DNA of 34,486 nucleotides from an uncultured Ruminococcus sp. (GCA_905234015.1 CAJOFK010000009.1:1-34486), one strand, 5' to 3'; shown: positions 1 to 7,335, numbered from the stretch's first letter. Translations and numbers: made by a program. Notes: a model not told the origin generated them from the sequence alone.

Positions 1-2
1 TG

Positions 3-59
3 CCCTCCGGATATTTTAAACTCTCCTTATATTGTACAATATATTACGGGGCGTTGCAA
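3..59 (-). promoter_or_regulatory. Promoter and RBS of a minus-strand gene lying just outside the window
   Basis: Read on the minus strand there is TTGCAA (54-59), a 17-base spacer and TACAAT (31-36), then a ribosome site GGAGGG (3-8) at the very edge. The start codon would fall just beyond base 1. The encoded gene cannot be seen. It would be divergent from the secreted protein that begins at 285. Confidence 0.55.
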
Positions 60-284
60 TCCAAAATTTTTATCCTATATTTATGCAACTTGCACATAGC
101 GAAGTTTACCTGAAAGTGCAAGATGTTTTATTTTCCGTTTTATTGCTTTAATATGTGTATAAATTATTGTTTTTTCTTTTTTTCTGTGATACACTTTAAG
201 AGTAGAATGTGAACGATACTTATACTTTCACGTCAGTCGTAAAACAATTCAATATATGGCAATGGTTATTGCAGAGGTCTTAAG

Positions 285-1364
285 ATGAAAAATTTAAGAA
301 AAGGATTATGTATTTTAATTGTTATTGTTCTTTTGACAGGTGTTTTATCAGCAGCGCCCGTAAACGCTCAAACAACTACCAAATCGGTCTATTTAGGTCA
401 CGAAGAATACTATTTTAACGATGACAGCAGTCAATGGTATACTGTTTCATTAAAAAGCCGTTCATGGCTTTTGTTTGAATTTGATGATTCAACATATATG
501 ACAGGCGATGACGCGAGAGTTGTTATATACGACAGTAGCGATAATGAGGTGTTTAGTGAATACCTTGATATCTCATTTGAGGAAAACTATGTAGTTACGG
601 ATTATTTACCGGCAGGCACTTACCAAATCGCTATATACGGCGAATACGCTGATGAATACAGCTTCTATCTGTACAGGTATTATGACGTTAAGTTAAAGCA
701 TGTTAAGAAGCTTAAGCTGAATAAATCAAAGTTTAATATCACCGCAGGCTACGGAAAGCAGCTGAATGTTAAAGTAACGCCCTCCGATTCTGTCGGAACA
801 ACAAAATGGAAATCCTCAAATAAAAAAGTTGCCTCCGTAGATAAATACGGATATGTTCGGGCTAAAAAGATGGGTAAAGCAACTATTACGGTAAAAAGGG
901 ACGGAAAAAAAGCTAAATGCTCGGTATGTGTAAATAAGGACTGGACTGAAATCGGTAAAGGAAAGTATAAGAATCTAAGCTCCTTTGCTAAGAATATTTC
1001 CGGCAATAAAACGGCTAAATGGAAGTCGAGTAAGCCTTCTGTTGTTTCTGTAAGCGGCGGGAAGTTTTACGGCGTCGGTCACGGTAAAGCAAAATTGACA
1101 GCAAAAATAAAAGGAAAAAAATATACGTTAACCGTATATTCTTATGATAAGAATGTAATCAGAAATAAAACTATTTCTGCTTTAAAAAACCTCTTATATG
1201 TTCCGAGCTCCTTCCAACTTAATTCAGTAAAGTATTCCAACTTCAGGACTTGTACGGTTTACTATTCTGCGCTTACAAGAACAGGAAACAGAGTATACGG
1301 AGCAGAAACCGGCTACTATGTAAAAGGCCGTTTCTATTATTATGATCCGTTTGATGACGATTAA
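285..1364 (+). CDS. Secreted Ig-like (Big2) domain protein
   Basis: A 359-residue exported protein. Residues 1-29 form a classic Sec signal peptide: a basic start, a long hydrophobic core, and a likely cut after VNA. Residues about 35-135 are rich in Asp, Tyr and Ser and resemble a PPC-like beta-sandwich (ending in LPAGTYQIAIYG). Residues about 140-219 match a bacterial Ig-like Big2 repeat (LKLNKSKFNITAGYGKQL ... WKSSNKKVASVD ... GKATITV). A second, weaker Big2-like unit lies at about 230-288 (WKSSKPSVVSVSGG). The Tyr-rich C-terminus has no LPXTG motif and no membrane segment, so the protein is probably released or held non-covalently. The ATG at 285 has GAGG eight bases upstream, and a strong terminator follows. 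The exact role is unknown; adhesion or surface binding is inferred from the domain type. Confidence 0.8.
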   Translation: MKNLRKGLCILIVIVLLTGVLSAAPVNAQTTTKSVYLGHEEYYFNDDSSQWYTVSLKSRSWLLFEFDDSTYMTGDDARVVIYDSSDNEVFSEYLDISFEENYVVTDYLPAGTYQIAIYGEYADEYSFYLYRYYDVKLKHVKKLKLNKSKFNITAGYGKQLNVKVTPSDSVGTTKWKSSNKKVASVDKYGYVRAKKMGKATITVKRDGKKAKCSVCVNKDWTEIGKGKYKNLSSFAKNISGNKTAKWKSSKPSVVSVSGGKFYGVGHGKAKLTAKIKGKKYTLTVYSYDKNVIRNKTISALKNLLYVPSSFQLNSVKYSNFRTCTVYYSALTRTGNRVYGAETGYYVKGRFYYYDPFDDD

Positions 1365-1370
1365 TAAAGT

Positions 1371-1404
1371 AAGCAGAGCGAGAAATCGCTCTGCTTATTT
1401 TTTT
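1371..1404 (+). terminator. Rho-independent terminator of the Big2 protein gene
   Basis: A perfect 11-bp stem, AAGCAGAGCGA (1371-1381) with TCGCTCTGCTT (1386-1396), carries a GAAA tetraloop and is followed by ATTTTTTTT. It sits seven bases past the stop codon. Confidence 0.9.
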
Positions 1405-1424
1405 GCTTCGATATTTATTCTCCG

Positions 1425-1691
1425 TTATTTACAAAAATGCCGAATCGTATCATTGACTATGGCGTCGATTAGCTCGTCCTTGGTGCGGAATTCTTTCGGG
1501 AGCTTAAAGCCCGAGTAATACCACTTGCCGGGATAGTCCCATGTTTTATAGCAGTAATCATCTATTGTGCGGCGGTCGATAACGAATTTGATTTCAGGGT
1601 GTGTACGCTGAACCTTTTCGAGCGCGGCTTTTCTTATTTCATCAACTTCTTTTTCAAGCTCGACGATATATTCTATTTCGTTTGAGTCCAT
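1425..1691 (-). CDS. Uncharacterised 88-residue protein
   Basis: I do not recognise this family. The product is cytoplasmic, with no signal peptide or membrane segment. Residues 1-30 are a charged, probably helical or coiled-coil stretch rich in Glu and Lys. The middle has an aromatic patch (YCYKTWDYPGKWYYSGF), and the C-terminus is a helix ending in HFCK. I choose ATG at 1691 because GGAG lies eight bases upstream of it; a GTG at 1697 is in frame but only two bases from that ribosome site. It has its own promoter, diverges from the leucine-rich protein gene and converges with the Big2 gene. Intact length, a good ribosome site and a promoter support a real gene. The function cannot be stated. 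Confidence 0.65.
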   Translation of the reverse strand: MDSNEIEYIVELEKEVDEIRKAALEKVQRTHPEIKFVIDRRTIDDYCYKTWDYPGKWYYSGFKLPKEFRTKDELIDAIVNDTIRHFCK

Positions 1692-1717
1692 AAGCACATC
1701 TCCTTTTATCTTTTTTA

Positions 1718-1745
1718 ATTATAGCATAAATGAAAGAAAAAACAA
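1718..1745 (-). promoter_or_regulatory. Sigma-A promoter of the 88-residue protein gene
   Basis: On the minus strand: TTGTTT (1740-1745), 16-base spacer, TATAAT (1718-1723), with an upstream TG that makes an extended -10 (TGCTATAAT). The start codon follows about 27 bases later. Confidence 0.6.
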
Positions 1746-1764
1746 ACAAAAAAGAGACAAATTG

Positions 1765-1800
1765 TTGACATTATATTGACATATTATATATATATATAAT
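1765..1800 (+). promoter_or_regulatory. Promoter region of the leucine-rich-repeat protein gene
   Basis: Two TTGACA boxes occur 11 bases apart (1765-1770 and 1776-1781), ahead of an alternating TA tract that ends in TATAAT (1795-1800). The first box pairs with TATATA (1787-1792) at a 16-base spacing. Which combination is used cannot be decided by eye. Confidence 0.55.
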
Positions 1801-1874
1801 AGATTTATATAGGTATATCTATACTGTACGGCTTACGTGAATTAAGCTGTACGCAGGTAATTTAGGAGGAATTT

Positions 1875-3113
1875 ATGATTAAACATTTTAAAAGACCGTT
1901 AAGCGTATTGCTTGCGGTACTGATGATTGCAGGCTTGTTCACCACGCTGCCTATGACGGCGAACGCTGATGGAGATCCGCCGACAAGCGGTGAATGCGGT
2001 GAAAATGTTTCATGGGAGTTTAGTGGAAATCTTTTATACTTCCAGGGAAATGGTGATATGGAAGAGGGTAGATATGAGTATCAAGATTGCGACTATTCTA
2101 ATGATATAACTGAGGTTTATATCGACTACGGCATTACAAGCTTAAGTTATAAGGTTTGTGTGGGACTCGAATCCGTTGAACGTGCTCATATCGGTGACGA
2201 CGTTAGAACTATCGATGAGATGGCGTTCTCGGGATGTACAAGTCTTCGGGAATTATATATTGGTTATAGTGTTGAGAGTATAGATGATTATGCTTTTGAG
2301 AAAACAGCTATTAGCAGTTTATATTTCTCTGAAAACATTAAAGAAATTGGCTATAGGGCGTTTAGTAGTTGCGAGAATCTTACGACGGTAACGTTTGCTC
2401 CGCCATACGACGCTGGACAAGATCTTACAATTGGAGAGGAAGCATTTCCGAAGAATTGCCTTTTGGACTATGAAAGCAATACCGGTTATGTTCTGTTTAC
2501 TGAAAATGATGAAGAAGTTGCGGAAGGTACAGACCTCTCGGAACTGTGCGGTCAAACTCTTACATGGGAACCACGTTCCTACGACTATTACACGGAGAAC
2601 GGAGACGGTTATAACTTCAACGATACGATAGCAGTTGGAGCCGGCGACACTCTCGCGGAAAAAAACAACTACTCCGTGCTCTACAATTTTAAAACTCTCG
2701 GAGTTCAGAAAAAGACCTCACCCCAGAGCATCCGCTTTATAACTGTTATCAATTCCGAGATTCTTAAAGATTCCAAGGTAGAAGAATACGGATATATAAT
2801 TATAAAACCAACAGGTGTATCTACAGTAGCCGCTGCTGACGCGAATATCGGAAAGGCTAATATCACAAACTGTGCGAGCGCAAAGGTCGATTGTAAGGGA
2901 ACCGACAACAACCTCGCCGGAGATTACGGTCAATATTCTACTTCGACAACCTACAAGTACGTTACCGCGATGGTTAATAACGTTAACCCCGACACTATTA
3001 TCGCCGCTCGTTTCTATCTTAAAACATCCGACGGTACTTATTATACACAGTATACGAATGATTCAGACGTGACCTACGACGGCTGCGCGGCTAAGTACAG
3101 CGAGTTATCATAA
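1875..3113 (+). CDS. Secreted BspA-type leucine-rich-repeat protein
   Basis: A 412-residue exported protein. Residues 1-31 are a Sec signal peptide with a hydrophobic core and a likely cut after ANA. An entry motif typical of clostridial LRR_5 proteins (GECGENVSWEF ... GNGDM) lies at about 38-60. Several BspA-type repeats of about 23 residues follow at about 80-185 (IGDDVRTIDEMAFSGCTSLR, SENIKEIGYRAFSSCENLTT). The region from about 260 to the end is non-repetitive, beta-rich and full of Thr, Tyr and Asp, and I do not recognise its domain. No sortase or membrane anchor is visible. The ribosome site AGGAGG precedes the ATG. A 51-residue peptide gene follows 17 bases after the stop and is probably co-transcribed. 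Surface binding is inferred from the BspA family. Confidence 0.82.
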   Translation: MIKHFKRPLSVLLAVLMIAGLFTTLPMTANADGDPPTSGECGENVSWEFSGNLLYFQGNGDMEEGRYEYQDCDYSNDITEVYIDYGITSLSYKVCVGLESVERAHIGDDVRTIDEMAFSGCTSLRELYIGYSVESIDDYAFEKTAISSLYFSENIKEIGYRAFSSCENLTTVTFAPPYDAGQDLTIGEEAFPKNCLLDYESNTGYVLFTENDEEVAEGTDLSELCGQTLTWEPRSYDYYTENGDGYNFNDTIAVGAGDTLAEKNNYSVLYNFKTLGVQKKTSPQSIRFITVINSEILKDSKVEEYGYIIIKPTGVSTVAAADANIGKANITNCASAKVDCKGTDNNLAGDYGQYSTSTTYKYVTAMVNNVNPDTIIAARFYLKTSDGTYYTQYTNDSDVTYDGCAAKYSELS

Positions 3114-3130
3114 GTCGAGGAGGTAGTACA

Positions 3131-3286
3131 ATGCTGAAAAAATACTCTATACCCGAGATTACTATTGAAGAACTCGCTAAGGCAGACGTGCTTCTTGCTT
3201 CGAACCTGGATCTCGATCAGGATAACGGATCTAAGAATGAAGAAGACCTGATTTCGTTTGCATTAAACGAATTAAGCGGCGGTTGA
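3131..3286 (+). CDS. Small 51-residue acidic peptide downstream of the LRR protein
   Basis: A short gene with a strong ribosome site (GAGGAGGT, 3117-3124) six bases before its ATG. The product starts MLKKYSIPEITIEELAKADV, continues with an Asp/Asn-rich middle (LDLDQDNGSKNEED) and ends ELSGG. It has no Cys, membrane segment or signal peptide. The K-K-Y-x-x-P opening followed by a D-V-x-x-A-S pattern resembles small peptides I know from other gut Clostridia, often beside secreted proteins or RiPP-like loci. The terminal Gly-Gly recalls a leader cleavage site, but nothing follows it and no modification enzyme or exporter is nearby. Tight spacing to the LRR gene and the terminator after it argue for one transcript. 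Function unknown. Confidence 0.68.
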   Translation: MLKKYSIPEITIEELAKADVLLASNLDLDQDNGSKNEEDLISFALNELSGG

Positions 3287-3330
3287 TTTCGGCTGAAGCT
3301 TGATATTAAAATAATCTCAGAAAATTTATC

Positions 3331-3360
3331 AGAGCGGGGGCAAAAGCTCCCGCTCTTTTC
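3331..3360 (+). terminator. Terminator of the LRR protein and peptide genes
   Basis: An 11-bp stem, AGAGCGGGGGC with GCTCCCGCTCT (one G-U pair), has an AAAA loop and ends in TTTTC. It lies 45 bases past the peptide gene. Confidence 0.85.
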
Positions 3361-3365
3361 GTGTA

Positions 3366-3402
3366 AAAAAAGCAGAGTAGATTTTTCTACTCTGCTCATT
3401 TT
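3366..3402. terminator. Bidirectional terminator between converging genes
   Basis: A perfect 10-bp stem, AGCAGAGTAG (3371-3380) with CTACTCTGCT (3387-3396), is flanked by AAAAAA on the left and TTTTTT on the right. It therefore works in both directions and ends the minus-strand rubrerythrin gene. Confidence 0.85.
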
Positions 3403-3420
3403 TTAATTACGCATTGCGGA

Positions 3421-3969
3421 TTAGCCGAAGTACCTCTTTAAGAGACCTGCAAATCCCGCGCCGTGACGAGCTTCGTCCTTAGCCATTTCGTGAACTGTGT
3501 CGTGGATAGCGTCGAGTCCTGCTGCCTTAGCGCGTTTCGCTAAATCAAACTTACCCTCGCAGGCGCCTGCCTCGGCGTCAGCGCGCATTTTAAGGTTTTT
3601 AGCGGTGGAGTCGGTGAGAACCTCGCCTAAAAGCTCGGCGAACTTAGCGGCGTGAACAGCTTCCTCTAAGCCGTATTTCTCAAAAGCAGCGGCGATTTCG
3701 GGATAACCCTCTCTGTCGGCAACTCTTGCCATAGCGAGATACATACCAACCTCGGTGCACTCGCCGGTGAAGTTGTCGCGTAAATCCTTGATGATATCCT
3801 CGCTTACGCCCTCGGCCTTGCCTTCGCCTACGATATGTACCGTTGCGTAATCAGCGTCGCCCTTAACCTCGCTGAACTTCTCGGCAGGAGCCTTACATAT
3901 CGGACAGAAATCGGGAGCGGTTTCTCCCTCGTGAACGTATCCGCATACCGAACATACAAATTTTTTCAT
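3421..3969 (-). CDS. rbr: Reverse rubrerythrin (N-terminal rubredoxin, C-terminal diiron domain)
   Basis: A 182-residue protein of oxidative-stress defence in anaerobes; the family reduces hydrogen peroxide to water using electrons from NADH via rubredoxin-type partners. Residues 1-35 are a rubredoxin-like iron site with two CxxC pairs (Cys6/Cys9 and Cys22/Cys25). The ferritin-like diiron domain follows, with metal-ligand-type Glu and His residues in [26 protein letters not shown] and [10 protein letters not shown]. In classical rubrerythrin the order is the opposite (diiron first), so this is the reverse type known from Clostridium. The start codon has AGGAGG nine bases upstream. It is monocistronic, ending in a bidirectional terminator. 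No clear PerR box was found upstream. Confidence 0.93.
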   Translation of the reverse strand: MKKFVCSVCGYVHEGETAPDFCPICKAPAEKFSEVKGDADYATVHIVGEGKAEGVSEDIIKDLRDNFTGECTEVGMYLAMARVADREGYPEIAAAFEKYGLEEAVHAAKFAELLGEVLTDSTAKNLKMRADAEAGACEGKFDLAKRAKAAGLDAIHDTVHEMAKDEARHGAGFAGLLKRYFG

Positions 3970-4120
3970 TATAATTTCCTCCTTGGAATTGATTTAAAAG
4001 ATATACTTTTAGTTATTTTAACATTTTACGAGTGATTTGTAAAGCGGAATTTTGTTAAAAACGGTAATAAATCTTCTCTTTATTAATATAATTATAGTAA
4101 ACTGTATCAGGAGGAGAAAT

Positions 4121-4663
4121 ATGCCGTCATTATACTTAAGTCCGTCGCTTCAGGAGTGGAATCCTTACGTTGACGGAGGCAACGAGGAATACTATATGAA
4201 CCTTATCGCTGACGCTATGGAGCCGTATCTCAGAGCGAGCGGTATTGACTTTAAGCGCAATATGCCCGAAATGACCTTGCGTCAGGCAATTGCCGACAGC
4301 AACTCGGGCAATTACGACTTGCACCTTGCTATCCATTCAAACGCCTCGGGAGAGGGCAGCGCCGGTAAAAACAGGGGAGTTGAGGTTTATTATTATCCGA
4401 CAAGCGTCAAGGGACAGAATTTTGCCGATATCCTCGCGACAAATTACTCGGAGCTTTATCCCGATCCCGAAAAGGTTAAAACCATCCCGACTACCTCGCT
4501 CGGAGAGCTCAGGCTTACGCGCGCGCCGTCGGCGCTGATTGAGGTTGCGTATCACGATAACCTCGACGACGCGAGATTTATAAGAGCAAATATTAAAGAA
4601 ATCGCGAAAAACCTTGCTAAATCCGTTGCCGAAACGCTCGGGGTACCATTCAAAGAGCCTTGA
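4121..4663 (+). CDS. N-acetylmuramoyl-L-alanine amidase, small Amidase_3 type
   Basis: A 180-residue amidase-fold protein that would cut the bond between N-acetylmuramic acid and L-alanine in peptidoglycan. It opens with SPSLQEWN, characteristic of a clostridial subgroup. Visible family elements are the Glu of GGNEEYYMN (about residue 22), the zinc-ligand His of LAIHSNAS (about 72) and the catalytic-type Glu of ALIEVAYHDN (about 142). The first zinc His found in typical Amidase_3 enzymes (in a GHGG motif) is absent here. There is no signal peptide or wall-binding repeat, so it may act in the cytoplasm, in the mother cell, or after lysis. ATG 4121 is chosen because AGGAGG lies five bases upstream; an upstream in-frame extension has no ribosome site. 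Confidence 0.85.
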   Translation: MPSLYLSPSLQEWNPYVDGGNEEYYMNLIADAMEPYLRASGIDFKRNMPEMTLRQAIADSNSGNYDLHLAIHSNASGEGSAGKNRGVEVYYYPTSVKGQNFADILATNYSELYPDPEKVKTIPTTSLGELRLTRAPSALIEVAYHDNLDDARFIRANIKEIAKNLAKSVAETLGVPFKEP

Positions 4664-4687
4664 AAAAATTGTCGGTTATGTTATAAT
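4660..4687 (+). promoter_or_regulatory. Strong sigma-A-like promoter over the amidase stop codon
   Basis: TTGAAA (4660-4665), 16-base spacer, TATAAT (4682-4687). The -35 box includes the amidase stop codon. A transcript from here would run antisense through the 39-residue minus-strand gene before reaching the rsmF-like gene, giving a leader of about 270 bases. Confidence 0.5.
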
Positions 4688-4740
4688 ATATGTAATTGAT
4701 TTAACAAGCCGAGAGTAACTTTTACAACTTAAAACTTACC

Positions 4741-4777
4741 TAAAAAAGTAATCGGCTCAAATTGTTTTGAGCCGATT
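4741..4777 (-). terminator. Terminator of the minus-strand 39-residue gene
   Basis: A perfect 12-bp stem, AATCGGCTCAAA (4750-4761) with TTTGAGCCGATT (4766-4777), has a four-base loop. On the minus strand it is followed by ACTTTTTT. On the plus strand no T-run follows, so it belongs to the minus-strand gene. Confidence 0.8.
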
Positions 4778-4785
4778 GCGTTTAG

Positions 4786-4905
4786 TTATTTACATTCTTT
4801 ATCGTTCTTGTTCTTATCGTTACCGGACTTCTTGTTCTGGTTCTGCTTATTCTGCTTGTTCTGACTGTTCTGGCTGTTATGGTTGTTATCCTGATAGCTG
4901 CTCAT
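4786..4905 (-). CDS. Small Asn/Gln/Lys-rich protein, 39 residues
   Basis: A short gene with a near-perfect ribosome site, AAGGAGGTGA, seven bases before the ATG (minus strand, start at 4905), and a strong terminator directly after the stop. The product begins MSSYQDNNHN, continues as alternating Asn, Gln, Lys and Ser (SQNKQNKQNQNKK), and ends NDKECK. It has no hydrophobic residues to speak of, so it is probably unfolded and soluble. Similar low-complexity Asn/Gln-rich small proteins are known to me from clostridial genomes, some thought to be spore-associated, but I cannot assign a family. A longer in-frame upstream extension of the rsmF-like gene would run antisense through it; the signals here favour the small gene being real. 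Confidence 0.68.
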   Translation of the reverse strand: MSSYQDNNHNSQNSQNKQNKQNQNKKSGNDKNKNDKECK

Positions 4906-4961
4906 CAGAGCTCACCTCCTTGTTGGTAGTTTTTACTGTTTTTTCGGGATTATTCTTTATT

Positions 4962-6278
4962 ATGGAAATTTTTTTAGAGAGAATGAAATCGCTGCTCGGC
5001 GATGAGTTCGGCGAATTTTTAAAATATTATAACGGCTCAAAAACCTTCCGCGGGCTCAGGGTAAATACGCTTAAGTGCAGCGCGGACAAGCTTTCACGCC
5101 TTATCGGCTTTGAGCTTAAAAATACTCCGTTCTGCCGTGAGGGATTTTATATTCCCGAGGAGGTTAAGTCAATCGGCAACAGTCCGCTTCATCACGCAGG
5201 AGCGTTTTACGTTCAGGAACCGTCCGCGACCTCGGCGGTTGAAATGCTCGGGGTAGAGGAGGGCGATAAGGTGCTCGACCTGTGCGCCGCGCCCGGAGGC
5301 AAGAGTACGCAGATTGCCGCGAAGCTTAACGGAAAAGGGCTTTTGTGGAGCAACGAGATTGTAAAATCAAGGGCTATAATTCTTTTATCGAATATTGAGC
5401 GTATGGGCGTAAGAAACGCGGTTGTGTCGAACTGCCGTCCCGATGCGCTTTGCGAAAAGCTTAAGGGCTATTTTGATAAAATACTCGTTGATGCGCCGTG
5501 CAGCGGCGAGGGAATGTTCCGCAAGAACTGCGGCGCTGTGAGCGAATGGAGCGTTGAGCACGTTAAAAGCTGCGCTGTAAGACAGCTCAGGATTTTAAAC
5601 TCCGCTAAGTATGCTCTGAAAGAGGGCGGCGAGCTCGTTTACTCGACCTGCACATTCTCCCGTGAGGAAAACGAGGAGGTTATCACCCGCTTTATTAAGG
5701 AAAATCCCGGGTTTTCAATAGTTGACAGCGGCGTATCGTTCGGCAGACCGGCGCTTGAATACGCGAGAAGAATCCTTCCGCAGGACGGCGGCGAGGGACA
5801 TTTTGCCGTTAAGCTTAGAAAAAATTCCGGGGAAGGTTCCGTTCCCGACTTAAAGAAACCGGGGGCAAAAATTCCGGATATCGCAGAGGAATTTTACGAC
5901 GATACCTTTGCCGACAGACCTTTCGGCGATAAATTTGAAATAATCGGAAACAATGTTTATATAAATTTTGACCTGCCCGATACAGGCGGACTTAATGTGC
6001 TCAGAAAGGGTATACTTTTTGCGGAGCTTAAGAAAAACCGCATTGAGCCGTGCCACCACGCGTTTATGTGCGCAAAGGCGGGGGATTTGAACCGTAAGGT
6101 CGATTTAGACATAAACAGTATTGAAATTAAAAAATTCCTCCACGGCGAGGAAATTGAGATTCCGCCCTCCCTTAAGGGTTATACCGGAGTTCTCGTAAAC
6201 GGAATATCAACCGGTTTCGGAAAGGCCTCCGGCGGAAGGCTTAAGAATAAATATCCTAAAGGATTGAGAACCCTATGA
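4962..6278 (+). CDS. rsmF: RsmF-like rRNA (cytosine-5) methyltransferase, NOL1/NOP2/Sun family
   Basis: A 438-residue enzyme that should add a methyl group from S-adenosylmethionine to C5 of an rRNA cytosine. The N-terminal RNA-binding part holds FRGLRVNTLK. The Rossmann core has the SAM motif DLCAAPGGKSTQIA, and the two catalytic cysteines lie in DAPCSGEGMF and STCTFSREE. The C-terminal third, with LPDTGGLNVLRKGILFAELKK and a PUA-like end, fits the RsmF C-terminal domain. I take ATG 4962 (MEIFLERMKSLLGDEFGEF) because family similarity starts there; an upstream extension would be antisense to the 39-residue gene. No good ribosome site is visible at 4962. An alternative ATG at 4983 follows AGAGAG at short spacing. 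It overlaps rsmA by four bases (ATGA), so the two are translationally coupled. Confidence 0.9.
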   Translation: MEIFLERMKSLLGDEFGEFLKYYNGSKTFRGLRVNTLKCSADKLSRLIGFELKNTPFCREGFYIPEEVKSIGNSPLHHAGAFYVQEPSATSAVEMLGVEEGDKVLDLCAAPGGKSTQIAAKLNGKGLLWSNEIVKSRAIILLSNIERMGVRNAVVSNCRPDALCEKLKGYFDKILVDAPCSGEGMFRKNCGAVSEWSVEHVKSCAVRQLRILNSAKYALKEGGELVYSTCTFSREENEEVITRFIKENPGFSIVDSGVSFGRPALEYARRILPQDGGEGHFAVKLRKNSGEGSVPDLKKPGAKIPDIAEEFYDDTFADRPFGDKFEIIGNNVYINFDLPDTGGLNVLRKGILFAELKKNRIEPCHHAFMCAKAGDLNRKVDLDINSIEIKKFLHGEEIEIPPSLKGYTGVLVNGISTGFGKASGGRLKNKYPKGLRTL

Positions 6279-7126
6279 AAAGATTATCGGATATAGGTAC
6301 AATTAAAGAGATACTTTCCCGCTACGGGTTTAATTTTTCAAAAGGCCTCGGCCAGAATTTCCTCATTAATCCCTCGGTATGCCCGAGAATGGCTGAGCTA
6401 AGCGGAGCAGGCGAGGGAGTAGGCGTTATCGAGATAGGCCCCGGTATCGGAGTTCTGACTCAGGAGCTTTGCGCCTTAGCGGATAAGGTGGTCGCCGTTG
6501 AGATTGATAAACGGCTTATTCCCGTTTTAGAGGAAACTCTCGGTGAGTTCGATAATTTAAAGGTTATAAACGAGGACGTTTTAAAGCTCGATTTAAATAA
6601 GCTTATTGAGGACGAGTTTAAGGGGATGAAGGTCGTAGTATGCGCTAATCTTCCGTATTATATCACCTCGCCCGTTATAATGAAGCTGCTTGAGGACAGG
6701 CTCCCGATAGAGGCTATTACCGTAATGGTTCAGAAAGAGGCGGCTCAGCGTATTTGCGCCGAGGTCGGAAGCCGCGAAAGCGGTGCGGTTACCGTGGCGG
6801 TAAACTTCTACAGCAAGCCCGAAATGTGCTTTACCGTAAGCGCCGGTTCGTTTATGCCTGCGCCTAAGGTTGACTCTGCGGTTATGAGGCTGAACGTATA
6901 TAAGGAACCGCTTTTTAAGCTTGAGGATGATAAAAAATTCTTCAGGGTTGTTAAGGCGGCGTTCGCTCAGCGAAGAAAAACCGTACTTAATTCAATAAGT
7001 TCGTCTTTAGGGCTTGAAAAACAGGTAGTAAATGAGGTATTATTAGAGTGTAATATAAATCCGCAGTCAAGAGCGGAAAAGCTTAGTATGAATGATTTTG
7101 CCGAAATAGCAGGGAGGATAGGCTGA
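6275..7126 (+). CDS. rsmA: 16S rRNA dimethyladenosine transferase RsmA (KsgA)
   Basis: A 283-residue enzyme that dimethylates two neighbouring adenines (A1518 and A1519, E. coli numbering) near the 3' end of 16S rRNA during small-subunit maturation. Seen in the sequence: the opening GLGQNFLINPSV, SAM motif IEIGPGIGVLTQEL, an acidic VAVEIDKRL, catalytic NLPYYITSPVI, and the C-terminal FAQRRKTVLNSI typical of the family. Length is normal. It starts inside the end of the rsmF-like gene (ATGA overlap) and its stop overlaps the next small membrane protein's start (TGATG), so all appear to be one operon. Confidence 0.97.
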   Translation: MKRLSDIGTIKEILSRYGFNFSKGLGQNFLINPSVCPRMAELSGAGEGVGVIEIGPGIGVLTQELCALADKVVAVEIDKRLIPVLEETLGEFDNLKVINEDVLKLDLNKLIEDEFKGMKVVVCANLPYYITSPVIMKLLEDRLPIEAITVMVQKEAAQRICAEVGSRESGAVTVAVNFYSKPEMCFTVSAGSFMPAPKVDSAVMRLNVYKEPLFKLEDDKKFFRVVKAAFAQRRKTVLNSISSSLGLEKQVVNEVLLECNINPQSRAEKLSMNDFAEIAGRIG

Positions 7127-7335
7127 TGAAAAGCACGGAGCTTTTGAGTTTAATATTGATTATTATTTTCGCGATTGCTCTCGGGCTTCTTATTGCGGCT
7201 ATGGGAGCTCACGCGGCGTCGGGTGACGATGACTACGCGCTGACTGTAGCTTTAGCTTCGGCTTCCGCCGGAGTCGGCTTTATCGGACTTGTGATATTTA
7301 TAATTAAGGGAAAGGGTGAGAGTGATGAAAAGTAA
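7126..7335 (+). CDS. Small membrane protein A, 69 residues
   Basis: A two-helix membrane protein of unknown function. Helix 1 covers about residues 6-28, followed by a short Asp-rich loop (SGDDDY), then helix 2 at about 38-60 (ASASAGVGFIGLVIFII) and a charged tail GKGESDEK. Its ATG overlaps the rsmA stop by one base (TGATG), implying coupled translation. The next gene encodes a protein with the same layout and a similar second helix and tail, suggesting a tandem duplication. No known domain is recognised. Confidence 0.72.
   Translation: MKSTELLSLILIIIFAIALGLLIAAMGAHAASGDDDYALTVALASASAGVGFIGLVIFIIKGKGESDEK

Noticed and set aside
89..122. CTTGCAC/GTGCAAG inverted repeat in the first 284 bases
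   Set aside because: Seven bases with a 20-base loop and no clear promoter next to it; could be chance. No other element was found in this leader region beyond the edge promoter and the ribosome site of the gene at 285.
3131..3286. SCIFF or lanthipeptide precursor
   Set aside because: The peptide has no cysteine, and no radical SAM maturase, lanthionine synthetase or exporter gene is adjacent.
4052..4120. Longer start for the amidase
   Set aside because: The extension has no ribosome site; AGGAGG stands directly ahead of ATG 4121 where family similarity begins.
4767..4961. In-frame upstream extension of the rsmF-like gene by 65 codons
   Set aside because: It runs antisense through a small gene with a strong ribosome site and terminator, has a Ser/Cys/Tyr-rich composition unlike the family, and has no ribosome site of its own.
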